Source: Lophius americanus (taxonomy: Eukaryota; Chordata; Actinopteri; Lophiiformes; Lophiidae). From it: DNA of 64,000 nt. The stretch lies in the NCBI GenBank assembly GCA_037951165.1, contig JBBDHG010000036.1, forward strand, positions 718,501 through 782,500, written 5' to 3'. Below are positions 1-10,025 of the stretch, piece by piece. Position numbers and translations under genes: made by a program. The notes beneath the pieces were generated by a model. It had not been told where the DNA came from, ran no database searches, and saw only the letters and a list, made by a program, of their open reading frames with translations. Position 1 is the stretch's first letter, and the number at the start of each line of letters is the position of its first letter.

Positions 1-200
1 AGATTATTACTTTTAATATTATAATTATTATTAATAATGAGAATAATAATAATAATACATTTAATTTATTATTATTGCTATTATTAAAAATAACTATTAA
101 TATTAAGATTGTTTTTATGATAATAATTATTGGGATTATTATTATTATTATTATTATTAATATAAAGATTATTAATAATAATAATTCCTATTAGGATTAT
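1..200. repeat. AT-rich (ATT/AAT)n microsatellite
   Basis: This stretch is almost entirely A and T, built from imperfect ATT and AAT triplets on either strand. It lies in pitx3 intron 2 at the left edge and has no coding signal. Confidence 0.85.
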
Positions 201-1105
201 TAGAATGATTTGAGGTCCAGTCTGCTCTCCCTTCGAACCGCCGAGATGTTCCTGAAGGTTCTGGACGGGTTGGATGCCAGAACTCTACAAACCGGTAGTT
301 TAGACAAAAGTTATTTCCAGATGACTTTTTTTTTTTTTTGAATCTTTATTGAAGATCCGAAAGTTTTGGAAGTCAATAAAGTCTAAATCTAAAAGACATC
401 CAGTCAGAGCCTTTCGAACCCAACTCAAACATTGTGTGCGGAGGAACCGGGAGGTTCTGAGAGACGGAATGATCCCGCAGCAGAACCAGAAGTGTATCGT
501 CAAACAGTCTTATTAGATCCGGCTTATTAAAACTAATCACACACTTATTTGAGGAGCGCGCGCTCCCGGGGGAGAAATGTCAAACTCCTCGTTTGTCCGC
601 TGAAGCTCCTTTATTCGGAGGATTAAAGCTTTAATGGAGAATCTAAGTGACAGGATATTAAATCTGCTCCGGGTTCATCTCAGAACAAAGTTCTGCCCGA
701 ACTTCCGCAGACGGAACACCGACGGCTGATCACGTGTTCGCGCGCGCGGATTTGTTTAGCATTAAAATAATTTGGCGTCGACTCTTTTTTCCCTACAATC
801 CTCCTGAAACTCCTCCTGCTGGCTCCTCCTCCGTCTCTGCTCCCCTGGAGGGTCTCTGCCCATCATCCGGTCCTCCGTCATTATAGTAACGGAATGCTGC
901 CGACCGTCAAAGCCCCGCCCACTCAGGGGGCCGAGTTTTCCACGGCTCTCGGTGACAGCGGGGGAAAACCCCACAGCAGAGAGGAGGAGCCACCGAATCT
1001 CCTCCGTGACCCCGAGGCTGAATGTCAAGGTCACTCAGAGGCTCGTCTGCAGGCATATTTATGTCTTCATGATCCAGGAGATCAAAATACTCCCTCTGAG
1101 ACAGA
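201..1105. other. Intronic single-copy sequence of pitx3 intron 2
   Basis: This is non-repetitive sequence without recognisable exons. About 540-760 is GC-richer, with several CpGs (gcgcgcgctcccggg near 556 and gttcgcgcgcgcgg near 735) and AT-rich homeodomain-type words such as TTAATGGAG between them. It could be a small regulatory element, but nothing proves it. I looked here for the final pitx3 exon and did not find it. Confidence 0.4.
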
Positions 1106-1283
1106 TTCTCCTTCTGCTCCTTCTGCTCCTTCTGCTCCTTCTGCTCCTTCTGCTGCTTCTGCTCCTTCTGCTCCTTCTGCTGCTTCTGCTCCTTCTGCTC
1201 CTTCTGCTGCTTCTGCTCCTTCTGCTCCTTCTGCTCCTTCTGCTCCTTCTGCTCCTTCTGCTCCTTCTGCTCCTTCTGCTCCT
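1106..1283. repeat. 9-bp minisatellite, unit CCTTCTGCT
   Basis: About 19 tandem copies of CCTTCTGCT occur, with a CTGCTTCTG variant spaced regularly through the middle. The period is a multiple of three, so it makes artefactual Ala-Pro-Ser, polyleucine and Glu-Gln-Lys reading frames on both strands. No gene is supported. Confidence 0.9.
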
Positions 1284-1374
1284 GCCTGCAGCTCCATCTC
1301 CAGCATCCATCTACCAGTAGATCCACTATCCCTCCTCCTCTTCACGGGTCAGAACCATCTCAGTCTGTCCTCTC

Positions 1375-1795
1375 TGACTTTGTCTCCAGGACGTCTCACC
1401 TGGACTGTCCCTCTGATGTCTCCTTTCTAATCCTGTCCTTCCTCTCACTCCAGAGAACATCTGAACGTCTTCATCTCGGCCTCCTGTCTTCTGCTCAGAA
1501 CCAGGACCACCGTCTCTAAACCATCCAGCAGAACTTCTCTCACCACCATCCTGGAAACCTTTCCCTTCACTCCTGCTGCTCCTCCTCTGTCACAGATAAC
1601 TCCTCACACTCTTCTCCACACTCCCGTTGATCTGAACAGTTTAGCCCAAGTTCTTAAACTCCTGAACCTTCTCCACCTCTACTCCTCCACCCTCACCTCC
1701 TCCTGCCTCCCTTTCATTCACACACAGGTATTCTGTCTTCATTCCTCTTCTCTCCAGGTTCTCCTCCACCTCCTCCCTGCTCACAATGTCCTTCA
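1375..1795 (-). mobile_element. Non-LTR retrotransposon (LINE) relic, reverse-transcriptase 3' part
   Basis: On the minus strand this matches the same element as 18970-19800: ggtggagaaggttcaggag, the gtgtggagaagagtgtgagga block, acagaggaggagcagcaggag, and the gatggtttagagacggtgg block. Translated pieces resemble the C-terminal part of a fish non-LTR reverse transcriptase (words like YGLETV, KRQEAE and MKMLR in intact relatives). It is broken by frameshifts and dead. The exact clade (RTE-like or other) cannot be fixed here. Confidence 0.7.
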
Positions 1796-1814
1796 CCAAC
1801 ATCATAACTGAATC

Positions 1815-1960
1815 AGTTATATCACCTGGTTACCATGGTTACCTGTCAGTGGGTGGATATATCACCTGGTTACCATGGTTACCTGTCAGTGGGTGTTTTG
1901 GAGACATACCCCACAGGAGGGGGTGGTTATTATGTTATGGCTGATTGTTGTATGTTGCTT
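1815..1960 (+). mobile_element. Tc1/mariner-type transposon fragment with two internal 36-bp units
   Basis: Two copies of a unit containing ggttaccatggttacctgtc, followed each time by agtgggtg, precede a terminal-inverted-repeat-like end, GTTATTATGTTATGGCTGAT, at about 1926-1945. The end and the cctgtcagtgggtggga word are shared with the fuller relic at 28748-29106, where they lie at the two ends of the element. Only the ends remain here. Confidence 0.6.
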
Positions 1961-2755
1961 AGTTACCATCCAGACCAGGTGGAAACAGAGATCCAGTCTC
2001 CCATCGCCCCCCTAACGCTAAACCTGGAAGGTAACGTCCTTCAGGACCTCTTCAGTCACATGACCCGGTCCAGCCTGGAATCCTTACGCTTCTCTGACCC
2101 AAATCCTCTCTTTGTTTTAGTCCCAGCCAAAAGACTGAAAGACGCCGTTGCAACTGGACCTCACGCTATAGGGCAGAATTCCTTCACTGGCGGCGGTCCG
2201 GTGACGCAGGATCTAAATATAAGGAAGTGATTCCATGGGGCTTTGGTTCTAAGCCGTGTCTCGGTATAACAGAGGACTCCTGTTCTAACTTTAGTCCTGT
2301 CCAAACGGAACACGAGGGTGATACCGCCGCAGGATCACTCTGTGCCACACCGGACTCCAGCGGGCCGCTAAAAACAGCCCCTAAAGAAGAGGACGTCGCT
2401 CGGCGGTTAAACCCCTCACTTAAAGCAAACAAGGCCAGAACCAGAACTCGCCTTCAGAGAACCTCAGACGCTCTGGCCCTAAGACCTCCGGGACGGCGCT
2501 CTGTGATGATGTCATGACAGTCAGAGCCCTACTGAGTCTCGTGGTCCGTGACCCGCAGCAGAAACCACTTCCAGCCTGGCGATCCGGGATGACCTCAGCC
2601 TCTCAGGAGGTTCTGCTCTTGTCGGGCCAACACAAATAAAGGCCCAGGCTTGTGCGGTTCTTCGTGTCCGACGGTTTCTGCCGGGTCAGAACATTTGTAC
2701 GAACTAAGTTGAAGCAGGCGTTTGTTCTGGTTCTGAATTTTACAAAACAATCAAA
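1960..2755. other. Intronic sequence, nothing recognised
   Basis: Non-repetitive sequence with several short open frames on both strands, none resembling a known protein and none with coherent splice sites. It lies in pitx3 intron 2. Confidence 0.4.
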
Positions 2756-2756
2756 T

Positions 2757-3085
2757 ATTTACAGGTAACCAGGTAATATATCCCACCCACTGACAAGTAA
2801 CCATGGTAACCAGGTAATAGATCCCACCCACTGACAGGTAACCATGGTAACCAGGTAAAAAGCCCACCCACTGACAGGTTACCATGGTAACCAGGTAATA
2901 TAAACCACCCACTGACAGGTAACCATGGTAACCAGGTAATAGATCCCACCCACTGACAGGTTACCATGGTAACCAGGTAATATAAACCACCCACTGACAG
3001 GTAACCATGGTAACCAGGTAATCAATATTGTTCTATCCTCACCTGTTGGTGGTTATAATGTTGTGGCTGACTGTAAGACTTCTTC
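2757..3085 (-). repeat. Minisatellite of about 30-36 bp derived from a Tc1/mariner fragment
   Basis: About seven units of ccacccactgacaggtaacc, each continued by atggtaaccaggtaat, are the reverse complement of the units at 1827-1895. Unit length varies because some carry a short ATATA or AGATC spacer. The array is followed at 3050-3075 by a plus-strand transposon end (GGTTATAATGTTGTGGCTGA), opposite in orientation to the array itself. Each unit contains the palindrome GGTTACCATGGTTACC or GGTAACCATGGTAACC. Confidence 0.8.
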
Positions 3086-3515
3086 TAAAAGAAGGTTTTG
3101 ACTCGTTGGGGTCAGAAAATGAAACGTTTTTCTTTTACACTGTAAAATCTCAGCTTTGTCTCTGGTTTCCTGGGGGGGGCAGAAAGACCCTGATTGACAT
3201 GGAGGGCGGGACGATGTGTCGACAGTTGTTGTTCAAAACAACAACCAAGAATTCCACCCATGTGACCTTTAAACCAGCCAACATGGATTGGACTCGTTAC
3301 CGCCCGGGTCGGCCCGTCCATCACAATGTGCCCTCACGCTCCATATAGCTCCGCTGACCGGACCGCCTGGACCGCCCGGACCACCGCCGTCCCTCTGACA
3401 TTCAGCTCTTGTGTTTATACACAGCCGGTACCGGTACTTATACTACTTTATCCACCTTTGGGTTTTGGTGCTTTTTAGATATTGAAAATACTGACGGCCG
3501 ATGGCGTGGTCCGCA
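3086..3515. other. Intronic sequence, nothing recognised
   Basis: Non-repetitive stretch between two minisatellites in pitx3 intron 2. The open frames are short and resemble no known family. Confidence 0.35.
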
Positions 3516-3519
3516 GTGG

Positions 3520-3855
3520 TCCGATCCGATCAGTGGTCCGGTCAGTGGTCCGGTCAGTGGTCCGGTCAGTGGACCGGTCAGTGGACGGGTCAGCGGTCCG
3601 GTCAGTGGACCGGTCAGTGGTCCGGTCAGTGGTCCGGTCAGTGGACCGGTCAGTGGTCCGGTCAGCGGTCCGGTCAGTGGACCGGTCAGTGGTCCGGTCA
3701 GTGGTCCGGTCAGTGGACCGGTCAGTGGTCCGGTCAGTGGTCCGGTCAGTGGACCGGTCAGTGGACCGGTCAGCGGTCCGGTCAGTGGACCGGTCAGTGG
3801 TCCGGTCAGTGGTCCGGTCAGTGGACCGGTCAGCGGTCCGGTCAGCGGTCCGATC
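3520..3855. repeat. 12-bp minisatellite, unit GTCAGTGGTCCG
   Basis: About 28 tandem copies occur, with three main variants (TGGTCCG, TGGACCG, CGGTCCG) arranged in a partly repeated order, which suggests growth of multi-unit blocks. The units hold short palindromes (CGGTCCG-type and GGACCGGTC words). The array lies about 130 bases past the donor of the pitx3 homeobox exon. Its period keeps five of six frames open, so the predicted Val-Ser-Gly-Pro, Trp-Ser-Gly-Gln and Thr-Asp-Arg proteins are artefacts. Confidence 0.92.
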
Positions 3856-3986
3856 ATTCTGGTTCCCTGAGCTCATTTCAGCATCATAACCAAAAAGCTC
3901 ATGCGAGCAGAACCAGAACCTCTGTGCTGTTAGAAGCTGATGTGATGAGCCCATGCGGCGGGTGTTCTGTTCTGGTGTGTACCCAC

Positions 3987-4192
3987 CCTGACCCGGGCCT
4001 CGGTGAGGTTGGTCCACACGGCGATCTCCTCCCTGGTGCTCATGTCGGGGTACCGGTTCCTCTGGAAGGTGGCCTCCAGCTCCTGGAGCTGCTGGCTGGT
4101 GAAGTGGGTCCTCTGCCGGCGCTGCTTCTTCTTCAGGGAGCCGTCGTCGGCGCCGGACTCGTCCAGCTGGTTCTGCTGGGATTTCTCTGTGT
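3987..4192 (-). CDS. pitx3: pitx3 second coding exon (homeodomain positions 1-46)
   Basis: This 206-base exon encodes residues 37-105. The acceptor (cttcctttcag) ends at 4193 and the donor (gtgggt) begins at 3986. It opens with an acidic, Gln-rich linker (DTEKSQQNQLDESGADDGSL), then the basic KKKQRRQR stretch and homeodomain arm, helix 1 and helix 2 (QQLQELEATFQRNRYPDMS, then TREEIAVWTNLTEARVR). It stops after homeodomain residue 46, the classic intron site of paired-class homeobox genes. Recognition helix 3, with the Lys50 that sets bicoid-like TAATCC binding, must be in the next exon. STREE and TEAR match PITX3 and PITX2; PITX1 has SMREE and TEPR. No sequence for the WFKNRRAKW exon is visible in 1-3980, so intron 2 is at least 3.98 kb and the final exon lies off the left edge. 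The protein cannot be completed from this window. Confidence 0.94.
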
Positions 4193-4690
4193 CTGAAAGG
4201 AAGGACGGATAAAGTTGGTCATTTCACTTTTACAGTACGGAGATTCTTTCAATCCACGGAACCCAACTCTGTTTTTCTACGCTCAAATTCTGTTTCCCAG
4301 AAAGTTCTGGAAGGTTCTGTTTCTTTCTTTAAGATAATTCTGCGATTCGGCTACGATCACACTTTTGGAATTTTACGGTATTTTACCGTAACAGTTTTAC
4401 AGTGAAAGATAAAACTGACAAACAAAGTTTAAAAATGTTTCACTGAAAAATGGAGAAAATCCCTGCTTTCGTTTTTAGAGAGTACCGGTACTTCTGGTCC
4501 AGTTGGACTGAACCAGCTCAGAACTAAACATCCTGAAACTCTTCATCCTACGTGACATCATCGACCCGGTGCCGCTCGGAGAGACAGAACCCAAACGTTA
4601 GCGTTAGCTTCAAACGTGCCGTTCTGAAGGAGCATCTTCGTTTGGCCTCCGGCGCCGAGCCTTAGGAGGACCAGACATCCATGTTGTGTC
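4193..4690. other. pitx3 intron 1, right after the homeobox exon acceptor
   Basis: Unique intronic DNA. A polypyrimidine tract on the minus strand precedes the acceptor at 4193. Several TTTTACAGT and TTTTACGGTATTTTACCGTAA words occur near 4230-4400; they belong to the dispersed CACTGTAAAA motif seen across the region. No exon is seen. Confidence 0.45.
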
Positions 4691-4694
4691 TGCC

Positions 4695-4912
4695 GGGCCT
4701 CCTCCTCCCTGACGGACCTCCTCTTTCCTGACGGACCTCCTCCCTGACGGACCTCCTCTTTCCTGACGGACCTCCTCCCTGACGGACCTCCTCCCTGACG
4801 GACCTCCTCTTTCCTGACGGACCTCCTCTTTCCTGACGGACCTCCTCTTTCCTGACGGACCTCCTCTTTCCTGACGGACCTCCTCTTTCCTGACGGGCCT
4901 CCTCCCTGACTC
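4695..4912. repeat. Minisatellite, units CTGACGGACCTCCTC with optional TTTC
   Basis: About twelve units alternate between 15 bp (ctgacggacctcctcc type) and 19 bp (with tttc). It lies inside pitx3 intron 1. Confidence 0.85.
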
Positions 4913-4989
4913 CTACTCCCCCGATGACAGGCGTTACAGAAAGACGGGAAATTAGCCAGGCTGCTAATCCAGCGGATCAGGCCTTTGTG

Positions 4990-5030
4990 GCGGGGCGGGT
5001 CGGGTCGGGTCGGGTCGGGGCGGGTCGTGT
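4990..5030 (+). repeat. (GGGTC)n pentamer tract
   Basis: Seven or so copies of GGGTC or GGGGC in tandem. The plus strand carries regular GGG runs. Confidence 0.75.
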
Positions 5031-5674
5031 TTGACGAGGGCTTAGCTCCAAATGATCAGGGTTTCAAAAGAGGCTTGCGGGCCCACCGACAGAACCAATA
5101 AGATGCGGGCTGGGCAGTAAACGGACTGAAGCCCACCTCTAGAAGACAGACGCCTGACAGCGGCGCCGACAACAGGAGCAGTCGGACTGCTAATGAGGTC
5201 CGACCCGGAGCTGGAGATCCTCTCGACATCGAATCGCTTCTCTGCCTCAAACACGGGTCCGGTTCTGAGAAAACAGTCGAACGGGTCCAGCACTACAAAT
5301 ACGGTTTTTTACCGTAATGTCTTAAAGCCGTTTTTACAGGTTAGGGTCCAACCGGGACCTTCTGGTCTGCCGGTGCCGGTGGACCTTCAACGACCCGACG
5401 TCATCGGGTCGTTGAAATATAGAGATTTTTCCCATGAGCCTCTGCTGCGTCACATGTTCCACTAAAACGTTCAAAGGAAGTAACGTGAAGTTTTCAGGTT
5501 CACTGCAAAAAAGATCCAGTTGAATTTATTTCATGGTTTTACGTCGACTTGAAAGAATTATTTTTACTGCAGCTGGACTTTAAGGTTCTGTCTGGGTCTA
5601 AATAAAGATTATCTTGAAATGAGAAAATGACGTTTGAAGAATAACGAAGAATAACTGTTTGACGAAACCAACTT
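5031..5674. other. pitx3 intron 1 unique sequence
   Basis: Non-repetitive intronic DNA with small open frames on both strands. Near 5380-5420 there is a short inverted repeat, CAACGACCCGACG with CATCGGGTCGTTG, that could form a hairpin. Nothing else is recognised. Confidence 0.4.
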
Positions 5675-6085
5675 CTTCTTCATCTTCTTCTTCCTCTTCA
5701 TCTTCTTCTTCATCTTCTTCTTCTTCTTCTTCGTCTTCATTCTGAAGAACCGCCGCGTCTGAAAGATTCAGACCGACGACCAGAGATGAACGAGGTCCCA
5801 AAACACAACCACCGGAGCAGGAGCAGGAGGAGCAGGAGGAGGAGGAGGAGGAGGAGGAGGGGGAAGATCACAACAGAGAGAGGAGGAGTGAGGAGGAGGA
5901 GGATCACAACAGAGTGAAGAGGATTGGGGAGGAGGAGGAGGAGGATTGGATCACAGTGGAAGAGGAGGAGGAGGTCAGACTGAGGGTGAGGAGGAGGAGG
6001 AGGAGGAGGATTGGATCAAAGTGGAAGAGGAGGAGGAGGTCAGAGTGAGGGTGAGGAGGAGGAGGAGGAGGAGGAAATAATCACA
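5675..6085 (+). repeat. CTT tract followed by purine-rich GAGGAG microsatellite
   Basis: 5680-5740 is CTT/CAT rich. From 5815 to 6085 the plus strand is nearly pure purine, with GGAGGA units and a duplicated block (gattggatcacagtggaaga and gattggatcaaagtggaaga, about 60 bases apart). On the pitx3 transcript this is a long pyrimidine tract that begins about 155 bases past the donor at 6240. Confidence 0.85.
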
Positions 6086-6240
6086 CTCTGTTTGTTTCAT
6101 GCATAATTCACAGCAGCTGCACGGAAAGCTTCTCCTGCTTGTTATTATTATGGGATGCACGCTCTTCCTCTCGATCGGCTTTAATTGCCGTTTGCGCTGA
6201 GAAACAGACGCGCACGCGCGCGCGCGCGGTGTGCACTGAC

Positions 6241-6349
6241 CGCTGTTGTCCTGGCCTTTACATCCGGGCTCGTGCTGCGGGGTCCCGGAGTCTGAGAGCG
6301 ACAGGGCGGGGCTGCGGGGCTCCGCGTCCGCCAGCAGGTTAAAGTCCAT
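6241..6349 (-). CDS. pitx3: pitx3 first coding exon (homeodomain transcription factor PITX3, N-terminus)
   Basis: This exon encodes residues 1-36 plus one base of codon 37. The peptide begins MDFNLLADAEPRSPALSLSD and ends GCKGQDNS, the conserved N-terminus of PITX3 (human begins MEFGLLSEAEARSPALSLSD). The start is the ATG at 6349-6347. Nine bases upstream a clear acceptor (tgtctgtccgcag on the minus strand) puts the exon boundary at 6358, so 6350-6358 is 5' UTR and a non-coding exon must lie further upstream. The donor gtcagt follows directly at 6240-6235 and gives a phase-1 intron that joins in frame to the exon at 3987-4192. PITX3 is a nuclear bicoid-type activator needed for lens and midbrain dopaminergic neurons. 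The frame stays open upstream to 6475, but that part is intron. The N-terminal motif separates PITX3 from PITX1 and PITX2. Confidence 0.93.
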
Positions 6350-6605
6350 GACCCGGCTCTGCGGACAGACAAACGGACACGTCAGAACCGCCTGTGACGT
6401 CATCGGCCCACACCGCACCATGACACACATCAGCTGAGGAGAGACTGGACGGTGATGAATGTTTAATGACGTCACGAGTATCTGGAGAATAAAAGCAGTT
6501 TAATCATGTTTATCTAATATACAGGGGTGCAGCTCCGGGGGGCTCCAGGGGGGGACACGCCCCCCACAATCCTGGATGAACATAAATGATTTCAAAGGAA
6601 AGGCT

Positions 6606-6872
6606 TCACACACAAACACACTCCACACACAAACACACTCCACACACAAACACACTCCACACACAAACACACTCCACACACAAACACACTCCACACACAA
6701 ACACACTCCACACACAAACACACTCCACACACAAACACACTCCACACACAAACACACTCCACACACAAACACACTCCACACACAAACACACTCCACACAC
6801 AAACACACTCCACACACAAACACACTCCACACACAAACACACTCCACACACAAACACACTCCACACACAAAC
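6606..6872. repeat. 17-bp minisatellite, unit CACACACAAACACACTC
   Basis: About sixteen near-perfect 17-bp copies. Since 17 is not a multiple of three, an open frame cycles through a three-unit peptide repeat (THSTHKHTPHTN); these frames are not genes. It lies 250 bases upstream of the pitx3 coding exon, in the 5' intron. Confidence 0.93.
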
Positions 6873-6879
6873 ACCTCTG

Positions 6880-8250
6880 CACTGTAAAATGTCCGTGGGT
6901 GAGTTTAATTACTAATGTCAAAAAGAGATCGTCTCAAAGTTTCACAGTAAATCAATTCAACAGAAAGTCTCAAAAAATCTCTGTGGACATTTGACACAAC
7001 GTCGTTTCAGTCTAAATATTACTAGATAAACTGGATCATTGAATTAAAAGTGTTAATTATGAAAAAAATACAGTTACTTATTTACTCCTTAAATTGATTT
7101 TTTTGTCTCCTCAACATTAAATTTTACAGTGTAAGAAGAAAATGCCTTTAGGGTGAGACTATCTGCTGGAATCTGCTGGGAATGGAAAAGAGGAGGCTAA
7201 ATACTGAAAACATGTTTGAAGCTGCCACTAAAAGTGAAAATGTTTTTTTTACAGTTTCAGTTTCAGACATTTCTGGTGTTAAAACATCAAATGACATAAA
7301 TGGATCCGGGCCGGTTTTACGGCCCGCGTTCCCTCTGTGGCCCGGTTCTGATGTATGATATAATTATAGTTTAGATAAAAAATACTCCATAAGGAGAAAA
7401 AGCACTGATGATGACTCCTTTAGATGAAGAAGAGATTAGGACTAAAAATGAAGGCAGGTTAATCCTGAAGACGTGAAAGAGTTCAAACAGAATCTCAACA
7501 TTAAATTGGGTTTATTCTAATGTGTGATGAAATTAGAATAATGATTGACTTTCTCATATTATACAGACAATTAAATCCTTTCTTTAAATATTATCTTATA
7601 CTTCATTCATCATTCTTTTTATTATTATCATATTTATTTTGCATCACATTTTTATTAGAAAAGAACAGAAATATTTTATTTTTGTTTCCCTTTGATTCTT
7701 GTTGTTACGTACATTTGTAGAATATAAAAACAACAATAATAATTAGTATTATTTTTAAAATATGATATTAATTTAATATTTTAAATGAATATCGTCTTTT
7801 GTATTTGTATTTGCTTCAATATCTTTAATTGTATTAATTATATGTCTTTTATTGAATTTATTATTATTATTCAAATCCTATTTTATATAATATATTAGAT
7901 ATTAGAGAATATAATTTACACTAAAGATAATATTAATAATAATAATCAAATAAGTTTTTTGTTCAAGTTTAATATTATTTACAAACAATGTTAAAATCAC
8001 ATTTGGCTTTAAGTAATATTCCTTTCATATATTAACATTTATTGATTTGAATGTTCTTTTATTTGAATTATTACTTTATATTATTTCTTTTCTCATTTCT
8101 TTTTATCACAGCGTTTAACTTTGGGACTAATAAAGTCTTATTTTATCTCATCTCATCTTATCTCTAACTTTTAACGGAGATTTTTAGTTTTACTTTTACA
8201 GCCTCGTAAAGAAAAAATCGACTACACTGTAAATATTCACACCGGTTCGA
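6880..8250. other. AT-rich non-coding part of the pitx3 5' intron
   Basis: AT content rises strongly from 7340 and peaks at 7500-8150, where ATT-rich words dominate. CACTGTAAAA occurs at 6890 and its reverse at 7120. Nothing coding is recognised; the only open frame of note (7520-7720) is a low-complexity product of AT richness. Confidence 0.5.
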
Positions 8251-8254
8251 GTTT

Positions 8255-8300
8255 TTATCATCATCCTCATCATCCTCATCCTCATCATCATCATCATCAC
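8255..8300. repeat. (CATCCT/CATCAT)n microsatellite
   Basis: About seven hexamer-like copies of CATCCT passing into CAT triplets. Other small tracts nearby are (AAC)n at 8660-8690 and (GTTT)n at 8785-8818. Confidence 0.75.
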
Positions 8301-9065
8301 ATCGTGCCATCCTCTCACTCGTCACCTGATGTTCCAGAGGGGCTTCACAAACATTACATCACACACCTGCAGTCAGCACACTGTAAAAAACCCAAACGAC
8401 ATCTGGTGGTCCGGTCGCTGTTGACGATAAAAGACATTTAACATTTAAGGAACTTTAAAATCTACTGGAAGAAAGTTAAAAACTGTTGGTTTTTCAGGAG
8501 GTTTTAAAACAACTCTTATTTTACCGTTATTTGATGTGCTGCCCTGTTAGCATAAACACGTTTACGGTAGTGATCATAAGTCCCCCACCCCCCACCCCCT
8601 CTGTGTGCCAGTCACATGTGACCTCAGCAAGGGGCTGAAAGAGAAGGCTGTGTACAGCACAACAACAACAACAACAACAACAACCTCAGCAAGAGGGGGG
8701 GGATTTCATTCTTCCACTTCTCTTTGATCATCTCATAACTTCCTGTCAGCGCGTTTATTTTCACAGTAAAATGTTTCCAGACGGCCGTTTGTTTGTTTGT
8801 TTGTTTGTTTGTTTGTTGTTCATAATCCTGAAGGGTCTAAATGACCTTCTGCTCTCATGCAGGACATTTGGTTACATTTGTGATAAATCTGAACATTTAT
8901 GCCCAGTTTTAGGATCTAAGTTTGACGGCATGTTGACAAATAAAGCCAGGAGGCGGAGCTTCAGTGGCGTCTTCAATTAAAATCCAAAGCGACTCAATTT
9001 CTGATGAAGGTTCAGTTTCAAACCACAGAATCCTAAACCTGAACCGGACTTCTGATTCAGGCTTA
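8300..9065. other. Single-copy intronic sequence
   Basis: Non-repetitive apart from the short AAC and GTTT tracts; no exon or known element recognised. Confidence 0.35.
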
Positions 9066-9077
9066 ATCAACTCAGAG

Positions 9078-9640
9078 TTCTACTGTAAACGTGTTTACAG
9101 TAAACATTTACTGTAAACATTCTAACTGTAAACAAGTTTATACTTAAAATGTTTACTGTAAACAAGTTTATACTTAAAATATTTACTGTAAACATGTTTA
9201 CAGTAAACATTCTAACTGTAAACACGTTTATACTTAAAATGTTTACTGTAAACATGTTTACAGTAAACATTTACTGTAAACATGTTTACAGTAAACATTC
9301 TAACTGTAAACAAGTTTATACTTAAAATGTTTACTGTAAACAAGTTTATACTTAAAATATTTACTGTAAACATGTTTACAGTAAACATTCTAACTGTAAA
9401 CACGTTTATACTTAAAATGTTTACTGTAAACATGTTTACAGTAAACATTCTAACTGTAAACAAGTTTATACTTAAAATGTTTACTGTCAACAAGTTTATA
9501 CTTAAAATATTTACTGTAAACATGTTTACAGTAAACATTTACTGTAAACATGTTTACAGTAAACATTCTAACTGTAAACACGTTTATACTTAAAATGTTT
9601 ACTGTAAACATGTTTACAGTAAACATTCTAACTGTAAATG
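9078..9640. repeat. Composite minisatellite rich in forkhead-type GTAAACA sites
   Basis: Tandem, nested units are built from tttactgtaaacatgttta, cagtaaacattctaactg and taaacaagtttatacttaaa. The 18-bp palindrome CTGTAAACATGTTTACAG occurs at least eight times (for example about 9187, 9247, 9277, 9366, 9426, 9517, 9541 and 9602) and once with a CG centre. GTAAACA or its complement TGTTTAC occurs dozens of times; it fits the forkhead consensus RYAAAYA. It lies in the probable 5' intron of pitx3. Frames across it are artefacts. Confidence 0.9.
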
Positions 9641-9644
9641 AGTA

Positions 9645-10010
9645 ATTTGAATGAAAATATTATATTTATTTATCACGTTAAATATTATATAAAGTTAAAT
9701 AAATGAATACATTGATGATCAATTTAAATGTCTTTACAATATAAGATTGAATAAATGTGTATAAAGTACAACTTTAATATACATGTAATGTAAACAAATA
9801 CATTATAAATCAAATATACACAAATGATTGTATTTAATATCATGTTACATAAATAAAAATATATGATTACGTCATATATTATATATATATATAATATATT
9901 ATAAATATTAATATACATAATTAATATATTATATGTTTTTATTTTATGTCTTTGTGTTTTGAGTATTAATTTATATTGTAAATATGTATTAATATAATTA
10001 TGATAGAACC
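9645..10010. other. Very AT-rich stretch
   Basis: Nearly all A and T with TATATA and TAATATATTA words around 9860-9920, including a self-complementary TATTATATATATATATAATA core. No coding sequence. Confidence 0.6.
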
Positions 10011-10025
10011 TCAGACCAGGATCAC

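Noticed and set aside
6350..6475. Upstream extension of the pitx3 frame to a Met at 6475
   Set aside because: A good acceptor at 6359 and the match to the PITX3 N-terminus at 6349 show that the extension is intron.
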